Below, one piece after another: positions 1 to 5,369 of a stretch of DNA of 6,322 bases. Positions within the stretch are counted from its first letter, which is position 1; each line of letters opens with the position of its first letter. A program made the translations under genes and the position numbers. The notes beneath the pieces are model-generated. The model searched no databases, had not been told where the DNA came from, and saw only the letters and a program-made list of their open reading frames with translations. Source of the stretch: Paracoccaceae bacterium (GTDB lineage Bacteria; Pseudomonadota; Alphaproteobacteria; Rhodobacterales; Rhodobacteraceae); NCBI GenBank assembly GCA_003551745.1, contig PUNI01000308.1, positions 1 to 6,322 on the forward strand, read 5' to 3'.

Positions 1-854
1 AGGCCCAGCGCCTCGATCAGGATGCGGTAGACATTGTTTTCCGGCTGCTGCTCGGTCAGGCCCAGCGAATTGACCTGCACCCCGTAGCGGAAGCGGCGAT
101 ACTTCGCGTCCGCCACCCCGTAGCGGTCGCGGCAGATTTCGTCCCACAGCTCGGTGAAGGCGCGCATCTTGCACAGTTCGGTGACAAAGCGGATGCCCGC
201 GTTCACGAAGAAGGAGATCCGCCCGACCATGCCGGGGAAATCCTCTTCCGCCACCTTGCCCTTGAGGTCGTCCAGCACGGCCGTTGCGGTGGCCAGCGCG
301 AAGGCCAGCTCCTGCTCGGGCGGCGCGCCGGCCTCCTGCAGGTGATAGGAACACACGTTCATCGGGTTCCATTTCGGCAGATGCTGGCGCGTGTAGGCCG
401 CGACATCGGTGATCATGCGCAGCGAGGGTTTCGGCGGGCAGATGTAGGTGCCCCGCGACAGGTATTCCTTGATGATGTCGTTCTGCACCGTGCCCTGCAG
501 CTTGGCGACGTCCGCCCCCTGCTCCTCGGCCACCGCGATGTAGAGCGCCAGCAGCCAGGGCGCGGTGGCGTTGATCGTCATCGAGGTGTTCATCTGGTCC
601 AGCGGGATCTGGTCGAACAGGGTGCGCATGTCGCCCAGATGGGCGATCGGAACGCCGACCTTGCCGACCTCGCCGCGCGCCAGCTCGTGGTCGCTGTCAT
701 AGCCCGTCTGGGTTGGAAGATCGAAGGCCACCGAAAGCCCGGTCTGGCCCTTGGAAAGATTGGTGCGGTAGAGCGCGTTCGACGCCTTGGCCGTGGAGTG
801 CCCGGCATAGGTCCGGAACAGCCAGGGCTTGTCGCGGGTCTGGGCCTCGGTCAT
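1..854 (-). CDS. ecm: Ethylmalonyl-CoA mutase, N-terminal part (3' end outside window)
   Basis: Coenzyme B12-dependent mutase converting (2R)-ethylmalonyl-CoA to (2S)-methylsuccinyl-CoA in the cytoplasmic ethylmalonyl-CoA pathway; also called MeaA. The 284 visible codons cover the acyl-CoA-binding barrel half; the C-terminal B12 domain (DxHxxG) lies off the left edge. Visible landmarks are RTYAGHSTAKASNALY (14-29), FDLPTQTGYD (44-53), QNDIIKEYLSRGTY (124-137), PKWNPMNVCSYHLQEAG (160-176) and SLGLTEQQPENN (263-274). His171 lines up with the catalytic His of methylmalonyl-CoA mutase. FDLPTQTGYD, where methylmalonyl-CoA mutases have FDL(A/P)THRGYD, and the overall match to Methylobacterium MeaA as I remember it, favour ethylmalonyl-CoA mutase. 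The ATG at 854-852 is chosen because GAGGAG lies just upstream on the minus strand and the protein begins as in MeaA, with RDKPW near the N-terminus. It is divergent from the hydrolase; ccr, the partner enzyme, is about 2.7 kb away. The distinction from methylmalonyl-CoA mutase is fairly secure, by motif only. Confidence 0.95.
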   Translation of the reverse strand, partial: MTEAQTRDKPWLFRTYAGHSTAKASNALYRTNLSKGQTGLSVAFDLPTQTGYDSDHELARGEVGKVGVPIAHLGDMRTLFDQIPLDQMNTSMTINATAPWLLALYIAVAEEQGADVAKLQGTVQNDIIKEYLSRGTYICPPKPSLRMITDVAAYTRQHLPKWNPMNVCSYHLQEAGAPPEQELAFALATATAVLDDLKGKVAEEDFPGMVGRISFFVNAGIRFVTELCKMRAFTELWDEICRDRYGVADAKYRRFRYGVQVNSLGLTEQQPENNVYRILIEALG

Positions 855-898
855 GGGCGTGCTCCTCGAGCGCAGGCAACATTCTTTCGCAGATGCCC

Positions 899-927
899 AG
901 ATAGGGGACAGGATGTGATCTTGTCAA
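899..927 (-). promoter_or_regulatory. Predicted ecm promoter
   Basis: On the minus strand a consensus -35 box TTGACA (927-922) is followed after 17 bp by CTATCT (904-899), read as the -10 box; TATCTG with 18-bp spacing is an alternative. Transcription would start near 891-893, giving a leader of about 38 nt that contains GAATGTTGC and the GAGGAG ribosome binding site. Seen directly: the hexamers and spacing. Inferred: use by a housekeeping sigma factor. The same CTATCT box appears in the proposed ccr promoter. Confidence 0.6.
907..925. promoter_or_regulatory. Imperfect 19-bp palindrome in the ecm promoter spacer (candidate operator)
   Basis: The plus strand reads GACAGGATGTGATCTTGTC. The arms GACA-n-GAT and ATC-n-TGTC are exact reverse complements apart from one position (n) in each arm, around a GTG centre. 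The element fills the -35/-10 spacer of the ecm promoter and overlaps four bases of the -35 box, where a bound protein would control initiation. The binding protein is unknown. MerR-type regulators bind dyads in this position, but usually at 19-20 bp spacers, so that assignment is not made. Confidence 0.45.
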
Positions 928-970
928 TTCGCCGCAACGCGGCATCGGGGGTGGTGATCTGGGTGTCGGC

Positions 971-982
971 GATTGTGCAATC
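971..982. promoter_or_regulatory. Short inverted repeat GATTG-TG-CAATC upstream of the hydrolase gene
   Basis: GATTGTGCAATC has perfect 5-bp arms with a 2-bp centre and lies 46-57 bp before the hydrolase ATG. It resembles ATTGCAAT at 3507-3514, which overlaps the proposed ccr -35 box, and both are followed by a TGC two bases further on. It could be a regulator site for the rightward transcript. No convincing -35/-10 pair for that transcript was found in 855-1027. A 12-bp element with 5-bp arms can occur by chance. Confidence 0.25.
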
Positions 983-1027
983 CTGCGTGGATGATACCTT
1001 CTTCGGCCTCGGAGGTCGAAACCCAAG

Positions 1028-1978
1028 ATGCTGCGACGGGCCTCAACCCTTGCTCTGGCGGCGGCGGCGCTCGTGGCGGTGTATGTGGCGCTGGCGGGCT
1101 GGGTGCTGCACCGCGGGGCCCAGGCGCTGCTCACAGTAGGCAGCATCGCCAAGTTCATTGAACCCGGCGCGCCCATCGAAGACCCACTCAGGCTAGGATA
1201 CCGGGGCGATCCGGAGGCCGGACTTGGACTTGCCTTCGAGACGCTGGCAGTAGAAACACGGCTGGGGCAGGCGCCGGCTTGGTATGTCCCCGGTGCCCGC
1301 AGCGACCTCGCAGCGATTTACGTACACGGCATCGCCGGTGCCCGCGAGGACGGCTATCGCCACCTCTCCGTGCTGGCCGAGGCCGCCGTTCCGACGCTGC
1401 TGATCGCCTACCGCAACGATCCCGACGCGCCGGCGGCACGCGGTGGCCGCTATGCGATGGGCACGACCGAATGGGCCGATCTGGACGCCGCCGTCGCGGT
1501 GATGGTCGCCCGCGGCCACGACCGGCTGCTGCTCATCGGCGAGTCGATGGGCGGTGCGATCGTGGGTCGGTTCCTGCGCCGCTCGGACCATGCGCGGTTC
1601 GTGACGGCGCTCGCCCTCGACTCTCCGGCGCTCGAGTTCGAGGCCGTTCTCGCCCATCTGGCCGCATCGCGTCGGCTTCCGGCACCGGGCACCGTGGCGT
1701 GGGCGGCATTGCGGTTTCTCGACGCGCGCGGCCCCGACCGGCTGCGCGACACCGACGTGGTCGACGCGGTGGCCGGTTTCGGCGGGCCGCTGTTGCTTGC
1801 CCATGGCTCGGGCGACCGCATCGTTCCGGTCGCGATCAGCGAACGCGTGCTCGCCGAGCGCGCGGCGGCGACACATCACCTGCGCACCGCGGCCGATCAT
1901 CTGCAAAGCTGGCACGCCGATCCGCCAGCCTATCGCGCCGCCTTCGGCGGGTTCCTGGCCGCGATAACCGAAGACTGA
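1028..1978 (+). CDS. Membrane-anchored alpha/beta hydrolase, substrate unknown
   Basis: A 316-residue serine hydrolase with the alpha/beta fold. Residues 8-28 are a hydrophobic stretch after MLRR, which suggests an uncleaved signal anchor with the catalytic domain outside the cytoplasm. The first conserved turn is YVHGIAG (98-104). The nucleophile elbow is GESMGG, giving Ser173. The acid is probably Asp263 in HGSGDRIVP. The base is probably His291 in ADHLQSW, a region resembling the H-x3-W-N-x-DP ending of ABHD12/13- or BEM46-like hydrolases; His296 is less likely. The ATG is supported by GGAGGT at 1011-1016, although the 11-nt spacing is rather long. The acyltransferase gene begins 59 bp downstream on the same strand, so the two are probably one operon. 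Codons such as TCA, ACA, GTA, CTA, GGA and AGG cluster in the first third and are unlike the neighbours, a hint of later acquisition. It may act on lipid or other acyl esters, but nothing visible fixes the substrate. Confidence 0.88.
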   Translation: MLRRASTLALAAAALVAVYVALAGWVLHRGAQALLTVGSIAKFIEPGAPIEDPLRLGYRGDPEAGLGLAFETLAVETRLGQAPAWYVPGARSDLAAIYVHGIAGAREDGYRHLSVLAEAAVPTLLIAYRNDPDAPAARGGRYAMGTTEWADLDAAVAVMVARGHDRLLLIGESMGGAIVGRFLRRSDHARFVTALALDSPALEFEAVLAHLAASRRLPAPGTVAWAALRFLDARGPDRLRDTDVVDAVAGFGGPLLLAHGSGDRIVPVAISERVLAERAAATHHLRTAADHLQSWHADPPAYRAAFGGFLAAITED

Positions 1979-2037
1979 ACTTCACCCAGGCAGGAATCGC
2001 GTTGCTCGTCCCGCAGCTTGGCATACAAGCTCAGGGA

Positions 2038-3462
2038 ATGACCGGCACGGTGCAGCTTCCGCTGTGGCTCTTCATCCTGATCCTCGCCTTCGCCGCGGTG
2101 ACCTTCGCGTCGCATTTCCTGTTCCCGTCGGTGCGCTGGTTCTTCCGGCGCCGGATGGAACGGGCGGTCGCCGAGCTCAACAAGCGGCTGGAGCGGCCGA
2201 TCCAGCCCTTCAAGCTGATGCGCCGGCAGGACATGATCGTGCGACTGATCTACGACCCGCAGGTGATGGAGGCGGTCGTCGAGCACGCCCGCGAACAGGG
2301 CGTGCCCGAGTCGGTGGCCTTCCAGACTGCGCGTCGCTACGCCCGCGAGATCGTGCCGGCCTTCTCGGCGGCCACCTATTTCGGCCCTGCGATCCGGGCC
2401 GCGCGCGGTCTGTCGCGGGGGCTCTACAAGGTCCGGCTGGGCCACCATGACGAGGCGATCCTGCGTTCGCTCGACCCCAAGGCGGCGGTGGTCTTCGTGA
2501 TGAACCACCGCTCGAACATGGATTACGTGCTGGTCACCTATCTCGCCGCCGATCGCTCGGCGCTCAGCTATGCTGTGGGCGAGTGGGCCCGGATCTGGCC
2601 GCTGCAGAGCCTGATCCGGGCCATGGGCGCCTATTTCATCCGCCGCCGCTACATGTCGCCGCTCTACCGGCGCATCCTTGCGCGCTATGTCCAGATGGCC
2701 TCGCAGGAGGGCGTGACGCAGGCCATCTTCCCCGAGGGCGGGCTCAGCCTCGACGGCCGCGTCGGCATGCCGAAGAAGGGGCTGCTGCACTATATCGTGT
2801 CGGGCATCGATCCCCATGACGGCCGCGACGTGGTGTTCATCCCGGTCGCGCTGAACTACGACAGGGTGCTCGAGGACCGGGTGCTGCTGGAGGCCGCGGC
2901 CGCCGGCGAGCGCCGGTTTCGGGCGCGGCTGCCGACCGCGGCGGGGTTTCTCGGGCGCATCCTGTGGCAACGCCTGCGCGGTCGGTTCCGGCGCTTCGGC
3001 TATGCCGCGGTCAGTTTCGGCGAGCCGCTGTCGCTGAAGGAGTTTCGCTGCGCCACGCCCGGCGTCGGCACCGATCGGCTGGCCCGGGCGCTGATGGACC
3101 GGATCCGCGTCGCCATGCCGGTGTTGCCGGTGCCGCTGGTCGCGGCGGTGCTCGATCAGGCCACCACGCCGATGCCCATGGCCGAGATCGAGGCCCGGGC
3201 GGGCCGGCTGGTCGAGGGCTTCCGGCGCGCCGGCTTCCAGATGCATCTGCCCGAGGGCGCCGTCTCCACCGCCGTGCAGGAGGGACTCGAGGCGCTGGCG
3301 ATTCGCCGCATCGTCGCCGAGGTCGCGGCCGGCTGGCAGGCCGCGCCCGGCCAGGAGCCGCTGCTGGCCTTCTATGCCGCCTCCATCGCGCATCTCATCG
3401 ATGCACCTGCGGCATTGCCGGTTGCGCCGGAACCGCTGCCCGACGAGATGCGCCGGCCATAG
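2038..3462 (+). CDS. PlsB-like glycerol-3-phosphate 1-acyltransferase
   Basis: Transfers an acyl chain to sn-glycerol 3-phosphate, the first step of phospholipid synthesis, at the inner membrane. The 474-residue protein begins with a hydrophobic segment (about 7-29), then a basic stretch. The acyltransferase motifs appear in order: NHRSNMDY with catalytic His157 and Asp162; GAYFIRRRY (197-205); FPEGGLS (231-237); and VFIPVALNYDRV (266-277). NHRSNMDY and GAYFIRRR resemble E. coli PlsB rather than PlsC, but the protein is far shorter than E. coli PlsB (about 800 aa), as if lacking its N-terminal region. Residues after about 340 form a helical, Ala/Arg-rich tail. Start choice: ATG 2038 gives the membrane segment directly, but AGGGA abuts it with no spacing. 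An in-frame TTG at 2002 with CAGGCAGGA six bases upstream would add 12 residues. Probably co-transcribed with the hydrolase. A lysophosphatidate acyltransferase role is less likely. Confidence 0.9.
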   Translation: MTGTVQLPLWLFILILAFAAVTFASHFLFPSVRWFFRRRMERAVAELNKRLERPIQPFKLMRRQDMIVRLIYDPQVMEAVVEHAREQGVPESVAFQTARRYAREIVPAFSAATYFGPAIRAARGLSRGLYKVRLGHHDEAILRSLDPKAAVVFVMNHRSNMDYVLVTYLAADRSALSYAVGEWARIWPLQSLIRAMGAYFIRRRYMSPLYRRILARYVQMASQEGVTQAIFPEGGLSLDGRVGMPKKGLLHYIVSGIDPHDGRDVVFIPVALNYDRVLEDRVLLEAAAAGERRFRARLPTAAGFLGRILWQRLRGRFRRFGYAAVSFGEPLSLKEFRCATPGVGTDRLARALMDRIRVAMPVLPVPLVAAVLDQATTPMPMAEIEARAGRLVEGFRRAGFQMHLPEGAVSTAVQEGLEALAIRRIVAEVAAGWQAAPGQEPLLAFYAASIAHLIDAPAALPVAPEPLPDEMRRP

Positions 3463-3475
3463 GGCGATCGGCCGG
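3453..3475 (+). terminator. GC-rich hairpin over the acyltransferase stop codon
   Basis: CCGGCC (3453-3458) and GGCCGG (3470-3475) form a perfect 6-bp stem with an 11-nt loop that includes the TAG stop. It is followed by an AT-rich stretch (ATAATATTT, 3479-3487) but not by a true T-run. It could slow or end the upstream transcript before ccr. As an intrinsic terminator it is weak. Confidence 0.3.
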
Positions 3476-3507
3476 GACATAATATTTCAATGGCTGCCAC
3501 GGGCGTA

Positions 3508-3535
3508 TTGCAATGTTGCGCCCGGCCCGCTATCT
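3508..3535 (+). promoter_or_regulatory. Predicted ccr promoter with overlapping ATTGCAAT palindrome
   Basis: TTGCAA (3508-3513) and CTATCT (3530-3535) are separated by 16 bp (TATCTC at 17 bp is an alternative). The -10 box is identical to the one proposed for ecm. The -35 box lies in the palindrome ATTGCAAT (3507-3514), which overlaps a second dyad, GCAA-TG-TTGC (3510-3519). That dyad contains AATGTTGC, also present in the ecm leader. An AT-rich block lies upstream at 3479-3490. Initiation near 3542 would give a leader of about 76 nt. TTGC/GCAA-type dyads are reminiscent of sites described for RamB/ScfR-family acyl-CoA regulators; this link is inference. Confidence 0.45.
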
Positions 3536-3544
3536 CCCTGCCAA

Positions 3545-3586
3545 GCCGGGCGCGTTGATTCTGCGCCGCGGCAATGCCCGGCGCAG
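3545..3586 (+). promoter_or_regulatory. Structured ccr leader: strong hairpin with a competing pairing
   Basis: CTGCGCCG (3561-3568) pairs perfectly with CGGCGCAG (3579-3586). Inside it GGC (3570-3572) pairs with GCC (3576-3578) across an AAT loop, giving an 11-bp GC-rich stem with one bulged C. Upstream, GCCGGGC (3545-3551) is exactly complementary to GCCCGGC (3576-3582), so a second, mutually exclusive fold is possible. The stem ends 19 nt before the AAGGAGG ribosome binding site (3606-3612), so it does not directly cover it. It may stabilise the mRNA, act in attenuation, or simply reflect high GC. Confidence 0.4.
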
Positions 3587-3617
3587 CGGCGCCACGCTTG
3601 AACGCAAGGAGGCACTG

Positions 3618-4910
3618 ATGGCCCTCGACACCCAGCCGGCGATCGCCGCCTATGACGCCCCCAAGAAGGACCTCTACGAGCTGGGCGAGATGCCCCCGCT
3701 CGGGCATGTGCCGAAACAGATGTATGCATGGACCATCCGCAAGGAACGGCATGGCAACCCAGACAGCGCCATGCAGATCGAGGTCGTCGACACCTGGGAG
3801 CTTGACAGCCACGACGTGCTGGTTCTCGTCATGGCCGCGGGCGTCAACTACAACGGCGTCTGGGCAAGCCTCGGCCAGCCCATCAGCCCGCTCGACGGCC
3901 ACAAGAACCCCTACCACATCGCCGGGTCGGACGCATCGGGCATCGTCTGGGCCGTGGGCGACAAGGTCAAGCGCTGGAAGGTGGGCGACGAGGTGGTCAT
4001 CCACTGCAACCAGGACGACGGCGACGACGAGGAATGCAACGGCGGCGATCCGATGTATTCACCGACCCAGCGGATCTGGGGCTACGAGACGCCCGACGGC
4101 AGCTTCTCGCAGTTCACCCGGGTGCAGGCCCAGCAGTTGATGCCGCGCCCCCGCCATCTGACCTGGGAGGAGAGCGCCTGCTACACGCTCACACTCGCCA
4201 CCGCCTACCGCATGCTCTTCGGTCACCCGCCGCATGACCTCCAGCCCGGCCAGAACGTGCTGGTCTGGGGCGCCTCGGGCGGGCTTGGCTCCTATGCGAT
4301 CCAGCTGATCAACACCGCCGGCGCCAACGCGATCGGGGTGATCTCCGAGGAGGACAAGCGCGAATTCGTGCTCGGCCTCGGGGCCAAGGGCGTCATCAAC
4401 CGGAAGGAGTTCAACTGCTGGGGGCAGCTTCCGAAGGTGGGCAGCCCGGAATACGCCGAGTGGCTGAAGGAGGCGCGCCGCTTCGGCAAGGCGATCTGGG
4501 AGATCACCGGCAAGGGCGTGAACGTCGACATGGTCTTCGAGCACCCCGGCGAGGCGACCTTCCCGGTCTCGTCGCTGGTCGTGAAGAAGGGCGGCATGGT
4601 GGTGATCTGCGCCGGCACCACCGGTTTCAACTGCACCTTCGACGTCCGCTACATGTGGATGCATCAGAAGCGCCTGCAGGGCAGCCATTTCGCCCATCTC
4701 AAGCAGGCCAGCTCCGCCAACCGCCTGATGCTGGAGCGCCGTCTCGACCCCTGCATGTCAGAGGTGTTCCCCTGGGCCGAGATCCCGGCCGCGCACATGA
4801 AGATGCTGCGCAACGAGCACAAGCCGGGCAACATGGCCGTGCTGGTGCAGGCGCCGCGCACCGGCCTGCGGACCTTCGAGGATGTGCTGGAGGCCGGCCG
4901 CGCCGGCTGA
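3618..4910 (+). CDS. ccr: Crotonyl-CoA carboxylase/reductase
   Basis: Reductive carboxylation of crotonyl-CoA with CO2 and NADPH to (2S)-ethylmalonyl-CoA, the key cytoplasmic step of the ethylmalonyl-CoA pathway. The 430 residues equal the length of Rhodobacter sphaeroides Ccr as I know it, with near-identical long stretches. It is a medium-chain dehydrogenase/reductase: GroES-like N-terminal domain, then a Rossmann NADPH site VWGASGGLGSYA (216-227). Residues matching the CO2 pocket described for Kitasatospora Ccr are visible: an Asn in NYNG (77-80), Glu157 in GYETPD (Phe replaced by Tyr156, as I recall for Rhodobacter) and His357 in GSHFAH. CNQDDGDDEECNGGDP (130-145) also matches my recollection of Rhodobacter Ccr. 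ATG 3618 is preferred over the in-frame ATG at 3513, because AAGGAGG lies 5 nt upstream, MALD starts the Rhodobacter protein, and the upstream start would precede the proposed -10 box. Its partner ecm lies divergently on the other side of the hydrolase and acyltransferase genes. Confidence 0.98.
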   Translation: MALDTQPAIAAYDAPKKDLYELGEMPPLGHVPKQMYAWTIRKERHGNPDSAMQIEVVDTWELDSHDVLVLVMAAGVNYNGVWASLGQPISPLDGHKNPYHIAGSDASGIVWAVGDKVKRWKVGDEVVIHCNQDDGDDEECNGGDPMYSPTQRIWGYETPDGSFSQFTRVQAQQLMPRPRHLTWEESACYTLTLATAYRMLFGHPPHDLQPGQNVLVWGASGGLGSYAIQLINTAGANAIGVISEEDKREFVLGLGAKGVINRKEFNCWGQLPKVGSPEYAEWLKEARRFGKAIWEITGKGVNVDMVFEHPGEATFPVSSLVVKKGGMVVICAGTTGFNCTFDVRYMWMHQKRLQGSHFAHLKQASSANRLMLERRLDPCMSEVFPWAEIPAAHMKMLRNEHKPGNMAVLVQAPRTGLRTFEDVLEAGRAG

Positions 4911-4939
4911 CGCGCAGGGCTGCCCGCCTTTCCGTCGGC

Positions 4940-4956
4940 CCGCCGCACCTCGGCGG
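4940..4956 (+). terminator. GC-rich hairpin downstream of ccr
   Basis: CCGCCG (4940-4945) and CGGCGG (4951-4956) form a perfect 6-bp stem with a 5-nt loop, 30 bp after the ccr stop. There is no T-run after it, so it is not a classical intrinsic terminator. It may protect the ccr 3' end. The rest of the 195-bp gap (4911-5105) holds a 6-bp dyad GTCGGC/GCCGAC (4975-4980 with 4992-4997) and a lone CATAAT (5020-5025) without a good -35. Confidence 0.25.
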
Positions 4957-5065
4957 ACCGCGGCACCCGGTTGCGTCGGCATGTCTCCGCCGCCGACACG
5001 GACTGTTGCCAAACCAGTGCATAATCCGCTGGCGGCTTTCGTGTTAACCCTCTTCCGGTCGGAAC

Positions 5066-5082
5066 GCCCGCAGGCCGCGGGC
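5066..5082 (+). other. Hairpin in the leader of the small ORF
   Basis: GCCCGC (5066-5071) and GCGGGC (5077-5082) form a perfect 6-bp stem with a 5-nt loop. It ends 14 nt before the GGAG ribosome binding site of the small protein gene. Its role is unknown, and such stems are frequent in high-GC DNA. Confidence 0.2.
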
Positions 5083-5105
5083 CATCGCTGCTGCGCGGAG
5101 GGCGG

Positions 5106-5300
5106 ATGGGGCACGACTGGATGTTCGAGGTTCTCGCCGACATGCGCGCCTATGCCGAACGCCACGGCATGCGGGATCTGGCCCTGAAGATCGACGAAAC
5201 CGCCGAGGTGGCGCGCCGCGAGGTGTCGGCGGCTGGCGGCGCCGGGGACGCTGGCGGGGATCCCGAGGCGCCGCAGGCGCCGCACAGCAAGCGCGGCTGA
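5106..5300 (+). CDS. Small uncharacterised protein, 64 aa
   Basis: The product is not assigned to a named family. GGAG at 5097-5100, five bases before the ATG, gives a good ribosome binding site. Residues 1-40 (MGHDWMFEVLADMRAYAERH onward, to about ARREV) look like two amphipathic helices with heptad-like hydrophobic spacing (F, L, M, Y, then L, L, I, V) and no membrane segment. Residues 41-64 are Ala/Gly/Pro-rich and look disordered; a tandem GGCGCCGCA repeat (5268-5285) encodes the APQAP part of this tail. I recall similar 60-70 aa hypothetical proteins starting with a W-x-x-(D/E)-V-L-A-D pattern in Rhodobacterales, which supports a real gene, but this is memory and not a search. It lies 195 bp after ccr and 69 bp before the helicase gene, on the same strand. 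It could be a regulatory or adaptor microprotein; no function can be given. Confidence 0.7.
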   Translation: MGHDWMFEVLADMRAYAERHGMRDLALKIDETAEVARREVSAAGGAGDAGGDPEAPQAPHSKRG

Positions 5301-5369
5301 ACCGCCTGCCCCTGTCTCCACGCGTCCCGTCGCTGGCCCCGCCGGCGGGCGCGGTATAGGGTCGGGCCC

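Noticed and set aside
342..1139. 265-codon plus-strand open frame over the ecm 5' end and the intergenic region
   Set aside because: It is antisense to the clearly conserved Ecm sequence and runs out of frame into the hydrolase gene. No motif is visible.
1279..2037. Upstream in-frame extension of the acyltransferase through the hydrolase gene
   Set aside because: The extension is Arg/Pro-rich out-of-frame hydrolase sequence; the acyltransferase begins at 2038 or at most at 2002.
1930..3480. 516-codon open frame on the minus strand opposite the acyltransferase gene
   Set aside because: It is fully antisense to a gene with intact catalytic motifs, its product is rich in His/Arg/Gln with no recognisable domain, and stop-free antisense frames are expected at this GC content.
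3513..3617. 35-residue N-terminal extension of Ccr from ATG 3513
   Set aside because: There is no ribosome binding site for it, it lies across the proposed promoter and leader hairpin, and Rhodobacter Ccr begins with MALD, which matches the start at 3618.
4911..5105. Intrinsic terminator or small RNA after ccr
   Set aside because: Several short GC-rich dyads exist but none is followed by a T-run, and no complete -35/-10 pair with normal spacing was found.
5338..5349. Perfect palindrome CCCGCCGGCGGG as an operator
   Set aside because: It is pure G/C low complexity in GC-rich DNA, with no second copy or clear promoter context, so chance is the simplest explanation.
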